From assembly GCA_947084935.1 (NCBI GenBank), contig CAMTUH010000005.1, positions 1 through 64,000 of the forward strand: a stretch of DNA of 64,000 nt, read 5' to 3'. Origin of the DNA: CAMTUH01 sp947084935 (GTDB lineage: Bacteria; Pseudomonadota; Gammaproteobacteria; Coxiellales; Coxiellaceae). A program made the translations under genes and the position numbers. The notes beneath the pieces were generated by a model, which did no database searches, was not told the DNA's origin, and saw only the letters and a program-made list of their open reading frames with translations. Numbering within the stretch: the first letter of the stretch is position 1; each line of letters begins with the position of its first letter. Positions 49,043-57,782 of this stretch are shown here, one piece after another.

Positions 49043-50386
49043 GATTCGCAAAGACATCAGTAAAATAAAGCCGATGGCAATCGGGGCAAAATAGCGTTTG
49101 ATAAACCGCCAACACCGAAACCAAAAATTTTTGGAACTCCAGCCAAAGGTTTCTTCGATGGATTTCGAAGGCAATAGCCACCCAGTAAAAACCGCAATTA
49201 AAATACCGCCGATGGGCAGCATCACATCGGAAGTCATAAAATCAATCGCGCGGAAGAACGTGACTCCAAATATATGAAAATGCTCGCCGTGACTGAACGA
49301 AGCGATGGTTCCTAAACTTAACATCCAGCAGACGATTCCCGCCAGGCCAACGGCTTTTATTCGGGAAAGTTTGTATTTTTCCATCAGCCAGGCAACAGCC
49401 GGCTCTAATAAGGAAATAGTGGATGTAAACGCCGCGAATAACACCAGCAAGAAAAAAAGCGCTCCAATGAAATTACCGTACGGGATATGCCCAAAAGCCA
49501 ATGGCAGCGTGCGAAAAATTAAACTCGGTCCTGCGGAAGGGGCTAGGTGGTTGGCAAAAACAACGGGAAATATAACCAGCCCCGATAACACGGCGACTGC
49601 GGTATCCATCAGGCAAACGGCAACGACGCTGCCCGCAATGGGAATATTTTTCGGCAAATATGCGCTGAACATGATGATAATCCCCATCGCGATATTTAAG
49701 CTAAAAAAAGCTTGCCCCAAGGCAATCAACGCGACGCGTGCCGTCACTTCGTGCCAGGCCGGTTTAAATAAAAAACGGACGGCCTCCTGAAAATGTCCGG
49801 TCGTCATGGCGTAGCCGATTAAAATAAGCAATAAAAGCAGTAATCCTGGGAACATAAAGAGCACGGTGCGTTCCAAGCCGCGTTTAATTCCTAAGGCAAT
49901 GACGCCGATGGTGGCTCCGGTGATGACGGTGTCCGTCACAAACATTTGCCACGGATTGGATTGCAGTAACGTGAATTCATTGATGGCGGACATTTCAGTT
50001 GAATTTCGAAACTGTCCCAACACGCCGCGGAAAAAATAATCCAGCACCCACCCTGAGATCACGACGTAATACGTTAAAATTAAATATCCGGCTAAGATGG
50101 TTAAACCCCCCAACCATCCCCAGTGTGGACTGCGGTGTACGCTCACGGCGACGTTTTGTAAGGCACGAGCGGGGTTACTGCGACCCATACGTCCCAAGAT
50201 CACTTCGGACGTCATCAGGGGAATGCCGAGTGCGACGACGAAAAAGAGATAAATTAACACAAAAGCACCGCCGCCGTTTTCACCGGCGAGGTAAGGGAAG
50301 CGCCAAATGTTTCCCAAACCAACGGCTGCCGCTGCCGTTGCGAAAATAAAAGAAGTGCGCGAGGTCCATCGTATTGGTTTATCCAT
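49037..50386 (-). CDS. Sodium-dependent transporter, NSS/SNF family
   Basis: Inner-membrane symporter of the LeuT-like fold. From ATG 50386 it has 449 residues; ATG 50392 is two codons upstream. It shows the first-helix signature AAVGLGNIWRFPYLAGENGGGAFVLIY, ALGIPLMTSEVILGRMGR in helix 2, and about 11-12 membrane segments. Family members carry amino acids with sodium. The substrate cannot be told from sequence. Confidence 0.94.
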   Translation of the reverse strand: MDKPIRWTSRTSFIFATAAAAVGLGNIWRFPYLAGENGGGAFVLIYLFFVVALGIPLMTSEVILGRMGRSNPARALQNVAVSVHRSPHWGWLGGLTILAGYLILTYYVVISGWVLDYFFRGVLGQFRNSTEMSAINEFTLLQSNPWQMFVTDTVITGATIGVIALGIKRGLERTVLFMFPGLLLLLLILIGYAMTTGHFQEAVRFLFKPAWHEVTARVALIALGQAFFSLNIAMGIIIMFSAYLPKNIPIAGSVVAVCLMDTAVAVLSGLVIFPVVFANHLAPSAGPSLIFRTLPLAFGHIPYGNFIGALFFLLVLFAAFTSTISLLEPAVAWLMEKYKLSRIKAVGLAGIVCWMLSLGTIASFSHGEHFHIFGVTFFRAIDFMTSDVMLPIGGILIAVFTGWLLPSKSIEETFGWSSKNFWFRCWRFIKRYFAPIAIGFILLMSLRIL

Positions 50387-50400
50387 GGGCACTAGTATAC

Positions 50401-50600
50401 AATAAAAATCCCCGCCCCAAAGAGGCGGGGTATTTTTATTTCCTGGTACTATTTCGCCTGCGCGGGGAACCCGCGCGACGGCGACTTAAGGGGAGCGAAC
50501 GCACGCTCCCCTTAAGAAATCCCACGCGTAAGGTCCCGCGGCAAGCCGCGGGGTATGTGAAAAAATCCCCGCCCTAAGAAGCGGGGTATAAAAACACCGG
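50401..50600. repeat. Array of GC hairpins between nss and hemF
   Basis: At least four inverted repeats: AATAAAAATCCCCGCC/GGCGGGGTATTTTTATT (50401-50440), CTTAAGGGGAGCG/CGCTCCCCTTAAG (50485-50516), CCCGCGG/CCGCGGG (50535-50552) and a near copy of the first, AATCCCCGC/GCGGGGTAT (50564-50589). The first resembles a bidirectional rho-independent terminator, yet it stands between the starts of two divergent genes. No reading frame here is convincing. Confidence 0.7.
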
Positions 50601-50619
50601 CAAAAAAAACGATTCAACC

Positions 50620-51531
50620 ATGTCTTCCGAAGTGATTAAAGAAGTTAAAAATTATTTGCACGACTTCCAAGATCGACTGTGTCAGGTATTGGAAATCGAG
50701 GATGGCGCCGCTTTTTTTAAAGAAGATTTATGGGAAAAGCCCAAAGGCGGTGGCGGGCGCACGCGGGTGCTTGCTGATGGGAATGTTTTTGAGAGAGCAG
50801 GCGTTAATTTCTCGCACGTGCGCGGAGATCGCTTGCCCGATGCGGCGACGAAAAAACATCCAGAACTGACGGGTTATCGGTTTCAGGCGCAGGGAGTTTC
50901 CGTCGTGATTCATCCGAGCAATCCTTACGTGCCAACGGTCCACGCGAATTTTCGCTTTTTTATTGCAGAAAAAGAAAATCAAACTCCCGTATGGTGGTTT
51001 GGGGGCGGCTTTGATTTAACGCCTTGTTACGGATTTGAAGAGGATTGCCGGTATTGGCACCGAACCGCAAAAGCAGCGTGCGAGCCATTTGGCCCAGATG
51101 TTTATCCGAAATATAAAGAAGCGTGCGATCATTATTTTTATTTAAAACATCGAAATGAGCCGCGTGGGATTGGCGGTCTTTTTTTTGATGATTTAAATGA
51201 GTGGGGATTTGAGCAAACATTTGAATTTATAGAGAAAACGAGCAATGCTTTTATAGAGGCTTATTTGCCCATTGTTCAGAAACGTAAAGATCGACCTTAC
51301 GGACAGCGCGAGCGCGATTTTCAGTTGTACCGACGAGGACGTTACGTAGAATTTAATTTAATTTATGATCGAGGCACTTTATTTGGATTGCAGTTTGGCG
51401 GGCGCACGGAATCGATTTTAATGTCGTTGCCGCCCTCGGTCGTGTGGCGCTACGATTGGCATCCCGATCCGGGTACCGACGAAGCGCGTTTGACGGATTA
51501 TTATTTGGTGCCGCGGGACTGGAATTCGTAG
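50620..51531 (+). CDS. hemF: Oxygen-dependent coproporphyrinogen III oxidase
   Basis: Oxidative decarboxylation of coproporphyrinogen III in haem synthesis, using O2. The 303-residue protein shows GGGRTRVLADGNVFERAGVNFSHV, the HANFRFF and WWFGGGFDLTPCYGFEED active-site stretches, PRGIGGLFFDDLNEWGFE and GRYVEFNLIYDRGTLFGLQFGGRTESILMSLPP. The stop TAG is the start of a REP element (51528). Confidence 0.97.
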   Translation: MSSEVIKEVKNYLHDFQDRLCQVLEIEDGAAFFKEDLWEKPKGGGGRTRVLADGNVFERAGVNFSHVRGDRLPDAATKKHPELTGYRFQAQGVSVVIHPSNPYVPTVHANFRFFIAEKENQTPVWWFGGGFDLTPCYGFEEDCRYWHRTAKAACEPFGPDVYPKYKEACDHYFYLKHRNEPRGIGGLFFDDLNEWGFEQTFEFIEKTSNAFIEAYLPIVQKRKDRPYGQRERDFQLYRRGRYVEFNLIYDRGTLFGLQFGGRTESILMSLPPSVVWRYDWHPDPGTDEARLTDYYLVPRDWNS

Positions 51532-51604
51532 CCTGGGTGCAGCCCCCGCTTCGCGGGGCGTAACCCGGGAATTCCTTGATTACGCAGAGCTCCATCAAGG
51601 CTAC
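51528..51604. repeat. REP-like repeat, copy 7, overlapping the hemF stop
   Basis: GTAGCCTGGGTGCAGCCCCCGCTTCGCGGGGCGTAACCCGGGAATTCCTTGATTACGC...CTCCATCAAGGCTAC. The variable stem is GCCCCCG/CGCGGGGC-like. GTAG at its start supplies the hemF stop codon. Confidence 0.85.
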
Positions 51605-51637
51605 GGTCGCTCAGAATAACACACGCAGGAGTGAAAT

Positions 51638-52648
51638 ATGGTCAGAATCATCACGGTCGACGACGTTAAAAATTTAATTCGAAAAGTCACGCTGGAAACT
51701 TTTTTCAAACGCCTCATTGAAAAATTAGAAGAGAATTTTTCACGGTGGAATGACTTCGAAAAAATTCCGCGCGTCGCCACTTACTTTGACAACGGAGTGA
51801 TTGAATTAATGCCGTTGTGGGGAAAAGATTATTATTCCATGAAATTCATCAACGGCCATCCGCAGAACCCTAAAGAAAATAAACAGACGATTGTGGGTTT
51901 GGGCATACTGGCGGATATCGCCACGGGGTATCCGGTGTTAATCAGCGAGATGACTTTATTAACGGCTCTTCGCACGGCGGCTACGTCGGCATTGGCGTCG
52001 AAATACTTGGCTAAGAAGAAAAGTAAAACGTTCGCTATTATTGGCACGGGGGCGCAATCGGAATTTCAAGTCGTCGCGCATAAAACCGTGTTTGATCTGG
52101 AGACCATTAAATACGTGGATTTAGATTCGAAAGCCATGGAGAAATTCGCCGCGAATTTAGCGCCTTATTCATTTCGTTTGGAGCAATGCTCGGATGCTGA
52201 GAGTGCAGTCAAAAATGCCGATATTATTACTACCGTAACGGCTTCAAAAGCTGCACAGAAAATTTTAAAAGACGCATGGATTGTACCGGGTATGACGATC
52301 AATGCCGTTGGGGGTGATGCCGAAGGTAAGACCGAATTGGATCCCAAGATTCTCGAGCGCAGCAAGATCGTGATTGAGTTTATGGAGCAGTCTAAACACG
52401 AAGGTGAAATTCAGAATTACGATTCCAGAAAAGTGTACGCGGAATTGTGGCAATTAACGCGACGGGAAAAACCGGGTCGTACGAACGACGAAGAAATCTT
52501 TGTCTACGATTCGGTTGGGTTTGCTCTTGAGGATTATACCATTTTAAAACTGATTTACAGTTTGGCGGAAGATTTCCACGTCGGGCACATGCTGGACATG
52601 GTTCCTGAAATTAAAAATCCTAAGAATTTATTCGGTGCATTGCGATAA
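51638..52648 (+). CDS. Ornithine cyclodeaminase / mu-crystallin family protein
   Basis: NAD(P)-dependent family that includes ornithine cyclodeaminase, alanine dehydrogenase and imine reductases. The 336-residue product has MPLWGKDYYSMKFINGHPQNP, SEMTLLTALRTAATSALASKYLA, the nucleotide-binding FAIIGTGAQSEFQ, and VPGMTINAVGGDAEGKTELD. AGGAG precedes the start. Substrate not predictable. Overlaps prmA tail to tail by 29 bases. Confidence 0.93.
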   Translation: MVRIITVDDVKNLIRKVTLETFFKRLIEKLEENFSRWNDFEKIPRVATYFDNGVIELMPLWGKDYYSMKFINGHPQNPKENKQTIVGLGILADIATGYPVLISEMTLLTALRTAATSALASKYLAKKKSKTFAIIGTGAQSEFQVVAHKTVFDLETIKYVDLDSKAMEKFAANLAPYSFRLEQCSDAESAVKNADIITTVTASKAAQKILKDAWIVPGMTINAVGGDAEGKTELDPKILERSKIVIEFMEQSKHEGEIQNYDSRKVYAELWQLTRREKPGRTNDEEIFVYDSVGFALEDYTILKLIYSLAEDFHVGHMLDMVPEIKNPKNLFGALR

Positions 52649-53504
52649 GCGCCCACCCGGATTTTTTAATAGTTTTCCCCATGCGGAATTCCGATGTATA
52701 CGCGTTGGAAACTTTTTCAATATCGGAATCCAGAAACCCCGATAACACAATCGTTGCGTCCGAAGCAGCGTAGGATTTTAATCGCGCAGCGAGCGTAATC
52801 AATGGATTTGCTAAAATATTGGCGATAATCAATGACGCCTTTACATTCGGCATTGCTTCGGGCAACAAAACGTGAAGATTGTCGTCGCTCACAAAGGCGT
52901 TGAGCTTGGCATTGTTTTGAGTGGCGAGGACCGCTTGGGAGTCGTGGTCTACGGCCCAGACTTCTTCAGCGCCCAGGGCCAACGATGCGAGCGCTAAAAT
53001 TCCAGAACCACAGCCGTAGTCAAGAACGTGGCGTTTTTTTATCGGATGCGTCGATAACCACGTTAAACACAGTGCCGTGGTGGGGTGAGATCCCGTGCCA
53101 AAGGCGAGGCCGGGATCGATTTTAACGATAGGACCCGTGAAGGCTTTATCGTCGTACCAGCTCGGCACTATCCATAACTCTTTTCCGAAGCGTTGGGGCT
53201 GGAATTGATTTCGGGTTTGTGAAACCCAGTCCTGGTCTTCCAGCCTCGAAATTTGAAACGAAAGATTTCCGCCGAATAATGTTTGAATGATTTTGGTGAT
53301 TTTCTCCGCATTACAATCCGCAGGAAAAAGCGCAATAATTTTCGTCTTCTTCCAAAGATTCATTTCGTGTGGAACGAGTTCAAAAATTTCTTCAGTAGAA
53401 TTTTCTTGAAAAGAAACGGAGAGCGCACCTAACTCCGTGAGCAAATCCGCAAGAAGGAGTGCCTTTTTTTCTTCAGTTGAGATTATAATTTGAGTCCAGG
53501 GCAT
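52620..53504 (-). CDS. prmA: Ribosomal protein L11 methyltransferase PrmA
   Basis: Methylates L11. ATG 53504 gives MPWTQIIISTEEKKALLLADLLTELGALSVSFQE, the usual N-terminus; ATG 53510 is two codons upstream. Motif I is VLDYGCGSGILALASLALGAEEVWAVDHD, and the catalytic-region LIIANILANPLITLA follows. It is last in the aroQ-accB-accC-prmA operon, 25-31 bases from accC. Confidence 0.96.
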   Translation of the reverse strand: MPWTQIIISTEEKKALLLADLLTELGALSVSFQENSTEEIFELVPHEMNLWKKTKIIALFPADCNAEKITKIIQTLFGGNLSFQISRLEDQDWVSQTRNQFQPQRFGKELWIVPSWYDDKAFTGPIVKIDPGLAFGTGSHPTTALCLTWLSTHPIKKRHVLDYGCGSGILALASLALGAEEVWAVDHDSQAVLATQNNAKLNAFVSDDNLHVLLPEAMPNVKASLIIANILANPLITLAARLKSYAASDATIVLSGFLDSDIEKVSNAYTSEFRMGKTIKKSGWALIAMHRINS

Positions 53505-53535
53505 CACCATCCAAGCTACGTTAAGAAAGGATTTT

Positions 53536-54885
53536 TTATTTCAACCCCAACTTCTTTTCCAGGAAATGAATGTTCGTCCCGCCCGTTCGAAACTCAGGAT
53601 CGTCCATCATCATTTGATGCAGCGAAATATTCGTTTTAATGCCGTCCACCACGAGTTCCATCAAGGCGTTTTTCATGCGCGCGATGGCAATGTCTCGATT
53701 TTCGCCGTACGTAATTAATTTTCCGATCAGTGAATCGTAATACGGTGGAACGCGGTATCCGCTATACAAATGCGAGTCCATGCGAACGCCCATTCCGCCC
53801 GGTGCGTGATACAGTTTCACAAGGCCTGGGCACGGCATAAATGTTTTTGCATCTTCCGCGTTGATTCGACATTCAATCGCGTGACCTTTAATGACGACAT
53901 CGTCTTGGGTAAAACTTAAGGGTAACCCCGCCGCCACACGAAGTTGTTCTTTAACAATATCAATCCCCGTGATCATTTCAGTAACCGGATGCTCGACTTG
54001 AATACGCGTGTTCATTTCAATGAAATAAAATTCCCCGTTTTCGTAGAGAAACTCAAACGTGCCGGCCCCGCTGTATTTCATTGCGATGCACGCCTCGATA
54101 CAGCGTTGCCCAATTCGATTTCGCTCTTCGGGGGTAATCCCGGGCGCAGGGGCTTCTTCAATCACTTTTTGATGGCGTCGTTGAACAGAGCAATCGCGCT
54201 CGCCCAAGTAAATCGCGTGTCCGTGATTATCTCCGAGGACTTGAATTTCAATATGCCGCGGATTAGTGAGGTATTTTTCCATGTACACTTCGTCCGTGCC
54301 AAAAGCAGCCGCCGCTTCCGTTCGTGTCATGGCAATGAAATTAATTAAATCCGATTCTCGGTGAACGACGCGCATGCCTCGTCCGCCGCCGCCCCCCGCG
54401 GCTTTAATTAACACGGGAAAACCAATGTTTCGTGCGATGGTTAAGTTCTTTTGACTATCGGTGGATAAAGCGCCGTCGGATCCAGGAATACAGGGTATTC
54501 CCGAATCTTTCATGACTTTGATTGCGGAAACTTTATTTCCCATCAATTGAATGGTTTTCGGGGATGGCCCAATAAAAGTAAATCCGCTTTTTTCTACTTG
54601 TTCAGCGAAATTCGGGTTTTCAGCGAGGAATCCGTATCCGGGATGAATCGCGTCCGCGTGTGCAATTTCAGCCGCACTGATGACGGCGGGAATACTTAAG
54701 TAACTGTCGGTACTGTTTGAAGGACCAATGCACACCGCTTCGTCGGCAAGCCGCACGTGCATTAAGTCTTTGTCGGCAGTGGAATAAGCGGCGACGGTTT
54801 TAATTCCCAATTCTTTACAGGCACGGTGGATACGCAAGGCGATTTCACCGCGATTAGCGATTAATATTTTGTTAAACATGGTCAC
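53536..54885 (-). CDS. accC: Acetyl-CoA carboxylase biotin carboxylase subunit
   Basis: ATP-dependent carboxylation of biotin, first step of fatty acid synthesis. The 449-residue chain starts MFNKILIANRGEIALRIHRACKELGI; the longer start at 54885 overlaps accB by ATGA. Motifs: AIHPGYGFLAENPNFAE, KAAGGGGGRGMRVV (ATP-grasp loop), RDCSVQRRHQKVIEEAPAP, FIEMNTRIQVEHPVTEMITGID and GHAIECRINAED. Confidence 0.98.
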   Translation of the reverse strand: MTMFNKILIANRGEIALRIHRACKELGIKTVAAYSTADKDLMHVRLADEAVCIGPSNSTDSYLSIPAVISAAEIAHADAIHPGYGFLAENPNFAEQVEKSGFTFIGPSPKTIQLMGNKVSAIKVMKDSGIPCIPGSDGALSTDSQKNLTIARNIGFPVLIKAAGGGGGRGMRVVHRESDLINFIAMTRTEAAAAFGTDEVYMEKYLTNPRHIEIQVLGDNHGHAIYLGERDCSVQRRHQKVIEEAPAPGITPEERNRIGQRCIEACIAMKYSGAGTFEFLYENGEFYFIEMNTRIQVEHPVTEMITGIDIVKEQLRVAAGLPLSFTQDDVVIKGHAIECRINAEDAKTFMPCPGLVKLYHAPGGMGVRMDSHLYSGYRVPPYYDSLIGKLITYGENRDIAIARMKNALMELVVDGIKTNISLHQMMMDDPEFRTGGTNIHFLEKKLGLK

Positions 54886-55358
54886 TCGTTTAGTTCAATG
54901 ATAAATAACGGTTGGTCGAATTCCACGGGTTGTTCGTTGTCGACCAAGCGCGCACTGACGACACCGCTTTTATCGGCCTCAATTTTATTAAACATTTTCA
55001 TGGCTTCAATGAGACACAGCGTATCACCGACGGTGATGTGCTGGCCGACTTCCACGAACGGTTTTGCGCCGGGTGTCGATGCCAGATAAACGGTACCCAC
55101 CATCGGTGATTTTACCGCATGTCCTTCGATTAATTCTTCCGCGGGTGCGGTCAGTTTATTTTCTTCGACGTGCGTGATGGTTGGCCGTTGTTCCACAACG
55201 ACGGGTATTGGTGGTCCTGGGATCGTTGTGATTTGTGGCGCTTCTTGTCCGGGCATTCGACTGATGCGGACCGATTCTTCACCGGATTTTACTTCAATTT
55301 CACCAACGCCCGTTTCGTTAATTAATTCAATTAATTTTCGTATTTTACGAATATCCAT
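54882..55358 (-). CDS. accB: Biotin carboxyl carrier protein of acetyl-CoA carboxylase
   Basis: The 158-residue protein has the biotinyl domain with IEAMKMFN (biotinylated Lys), preceded by KSPMVGTVYLASTPGAKPFVEVGQHITVGD including the Pro/Thr thumb region. The N-terminus MDIRKIRKLIELINETGVGEIEVKSGEESVRISR is standard, and a proline-rich linker joins the two. Confidence 0.98.
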   Translation of the reverse strand: MDIRKIRKLIELINETGVGEIEVKSGEESVRISRMPGQEAPQITTIPGPPIPVVVEQRPTITHVEENKLTAPAEELIEGHAVKSPMVGTVYLASTPGAKPFVEVGQHITVGDTLCLIEAMKMFNKIEADKSGVVSARLVDNEQPVEFDQPLFIIELNE

Positions 55359-55370
55359 GATAGATCCCCA

Positions 55371-55814
55371 TCAATGATTTTTTAAGTAATGATCAGCAGC
55401 CAGCATGGCCAGAGAATAGCTGTAAGCGCCAAAACCCATAATCACGCCCACGGCGATGTCCGCCAGATACGAGACGTGACGAAAGGACTCGCGCGAATGC
55501 ACGTTGCTTAGGTGCAATTCGATAAAGGGAACTGAAACCGCCAGCAGCGCATCGCGCAAAGCAATGCTCGTGTGGGTAAAGGCGCCCGGATTAATCAGAA
55601 TAAAATTGACCTGCTGGTCCCCCGCCTTGTGAATGGTTTGGATGAGATCGGCTTCGGAATTACTCTGAAAAGTGGTTATTTCATGCTTCAGAGAATTAGC
55701 TTGCTGCTTGAGTTTTTGCTCGATATCGCTTAAGGTGATTTTCCCGTACACGTCGGGTTCGCGTTGACCCAGTTTGTTGAGATTGGGCCCGTGAAGGATA
55801 AGGATTTTTGCCAT
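55371..55814 (-). CDS. aroQ: 3-dehydroquinate dehydratase, type II
   Basis: Third step of the shikimate pathway. The 147-residue enzyme has LILHGPNLNKLGQREPDVYGKITL with the catalytic Tyr, FQSNSEADLIQTIH, FILINPGAFTHTSIALRDAL, VPFIELHLSNVHSRESFRHVSYL. It lies directly before accB, a common arrangement in gamma-proteobacteria. Confidence 0.98.
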   Translation of the reverse strand: MAKILILHGPNLNKLGQREPDVYGKITLSDIEQKLKQQANSLKHEITTFQSNSEADLIQTIHKAGDQQVNFILINPGAFTHTSIALRDALLAVSVPFIELHLSNVHSRESFRHVSYLADIAVGVIMGFGAYSYSLAMLAADHYLKNH

Positions 55815-55892
55815 ACACCCCTATTCTGCCTCAGCGAGGCGATCTTGTCCAGATCGACGAAGATGTCGACATATTTTAAGAAATTACCGCCA

Positions 55893-57677
55893 CTATTGTG
55901 AATTTTTACGCAAATGTTTTAAGAAAGCGCGGGCGGACATTTCGCCGATTACCCGCAAGTTTGGGATTTCATGACCGTTCTCGTCGAAAAAGAGGATGGT
56001 CGGTGGTGCGACGACGTGAAAGTACTGTTCCAGCCGCTTATCTTCGTCATCGTTTCGAGTAACGTCGGCGCGCAGCAGGCGGAAGCGGTGGAGTGCTTGC
56101 TGTACGTTTCGGTTGGAAAAAGTAAAGCGCTCCATTTCTTTGCACGAGATACACCAGTCGGCATAGAAATCCAGCATTACGGGCTGGTGCTGAGCTTTCG
56201 CGGTTTGGAGTTGGCGCTGAACGTCTTCCACCGTTTTTACGGGGGTAAAAGTGAGCCCGTTTATTGGGTGGCTGGCCCGCACAAAATGCCAAGGACGCAA
56301 GGGATCGTTGTTACCCAAGAAAGCGCCGACCACTAAAATTATCCCATATACAAACAAGGCGACCCCGATTATTTTACCGACGATTTGACGCTTGTTTTTT
56401 GCGGATGAAAAGGTGGGAAGCGCGACTGCAGAGCCAAACAATAAAGCGGCCCACAACAAGACGCTAACGAACCCCGGAAGAATGCGGGAGAGCATCCAGA
56501 TGGCTACGGCCAGTAACAAAACACCCAGCACGATTTTGATGGTATTCATCCATGACCCGGCTTTGGGTAAATATTTCGCGCCAAACGCACCGATGAGGAG
56601 CAGCGGAACTCCCATTCCGATTCCCATGACGAATAAAGCAAGGCCACCTACCCCCGCATTACCTGTCTGACTGATGTAACCGAGTGCGCCAACCAAGGGA
56701 GGAGTGACGCAGGGTGAAGCAATGAGCGTGGATAAGCAGCCCATAATAGCCGCGCCCACATAGCTTCCTCGTTTTTGCTGATTACTGATTTTTGCGAGTT
56801 GGGCACGCCATCGGTCGGGCAGTTGAATTTGATAAAGACCGAATAGCGATAAGGCCATGGCTACAAAAACCAAACTGAATAAAATAATAACCCACGGTTT
56901 TTGAAAGGCCGCTTGTACGGTGCCACCAATAAAACCAAAAATAATTCCCGCAATGGCGTACGTGATGGCCATTCCGAGCACGTACATCACGGATAACAAG
57001 AAGGCGCGCGGATGAGATTGACCCTGCTGTCCGACGATAATCCCCGATAAAATTGGAATCATCGGCAACACGCAAGGCGTGAGTGACAATAATAATCCAA
57101 AACCTAAAAAGGTCACGAGTATTGTAAAAATATTCTTATGTTCCAATAATTGTTGCGGTGAAATTTGAGCGAGTTTTGTCGACGCTGTCGTTGTTGTCAT
57201 CGTCATCTCGGGTGCGATGTCAACGGCGAGGGGACTAACGGGGCGCATGTAATTGCCTGCTAAATTAATCTGTACAGTTTTCGTAATGGGGGGGTAGCAA
57301 TACCCTGCTTCCGAGCATCCTTGATAGCTGACGTGAAGAAAAATCGTTTTGTCGGTGCTGTTAATAATGGGAACCGGAATGCGTAAGTTTCCCGTATAAA
57401 CGGCGAGTTTTCCGATATCGGGAAAGTCCTTGTACGTATTCGGTTTGGGCCACAGCGGTTGCGCCAGGCGATTTTGCTTGGGCGTTATCGGCGAAAAATG
57501 AATGCGATCGCGATACAGATAGAAACCTGGTTTAATGTTCCAAATTCCGATGATGGTTTGATAGTCTTTTGCCGTGGCGCTGAATTGAAACGCCTCGTCG
57601 ACTGGAATGGGTACGGGTTGCGATTCGGCGAACACCGCAGGAACGAGGAACAGTATAAGAAAAAGAAGTTTTTTCAT
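55893..57677 (-). CDS. dsbD: Thiol:disulfide interchange protein DsbD
   Basis: Brings reducing power from thioredoxin to the periplasm. ATG 57677 gives a signal peptide (MKKLLFLILFLVPAVFAES) and a chain of 594 residues. It has an N-terminal DsbD-alpha domain with YQGCSEAGYCYPP, the eight-helix membrane domain with LSLTPCVLPMIPIL and LIASPCVTPPLVGAL cysteine pair, and a C-terminal thioredoxin domain with MLDFYADWCISCKEMER (CxxC). All three cysteine pairs are kept. Confidence 0.96.
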   Translation of the reverse strand: MKKLLFLILFLVPAVFAESQPVPIPVDEAFQFSATAKDYQTIIGIWNIKPGFYLYRDRIHFSPITPKQNRLAQPLWPKPNTYKDFPDIGKLAVYTGNLRIPVPIINSTDKTIFLHVSYQGCSEAGYCYPPITKTVQINLAGNYMRPVSPLAVDIAPEMTMTTTTASTKLAQISPQQLLEHKNIFTILVTFLGFGLLLSLTPCVLPMIPILSGIIVGQQGQSHPRAFLLSVMYVLGMAITYAIAGIIFGFIGGTVQAAFQKPWVIILFSLVFVAMALSLFGLYQIQLPDRWRAQLAKISNQQKRGSYVGAAIMGCLSTLIASPCVTPPLVGALGYISQTGNAGVGGLALFVMGIGMGVPLLLIGAFGAKYLPKAGSWMNTIKIVLGVLLLAVAIWMLSRILPGFVSVLLWAALLFGSAVALPTFSSAKNKRQIVGKIIGVALFVYGIILVVGAFLGNNDPLRPWHFVRASHPINGLTFTPVKTVEDVQRQLQTAKAQHQPVMLDFYADWCISCKEMERFTFSNRNVQQALHRFRLLRADVTRNDDEDKRLEQYFHVVAPPTILFFDENGHEIPNLRVIGEMSARAFLKHLRKNSQ

Positions 57678-57782
57678 GAGCGTAATAATCCAGTAAGCGC
57701 CGGATGAATGCAAGTCAGTTTTGGATAAGCGCCAAAACTCAGGTTAGAATAACCGTTCTGGTCAAACAAGGATTGTTTCTGC

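Noticed and set aside
50374..50577. Plus-strand frame of 67 codons between nss and hemF
   Set aside because: It lies on an array of inverted repeats and is very rich in Arg and Pro as expected from GC hairpins.
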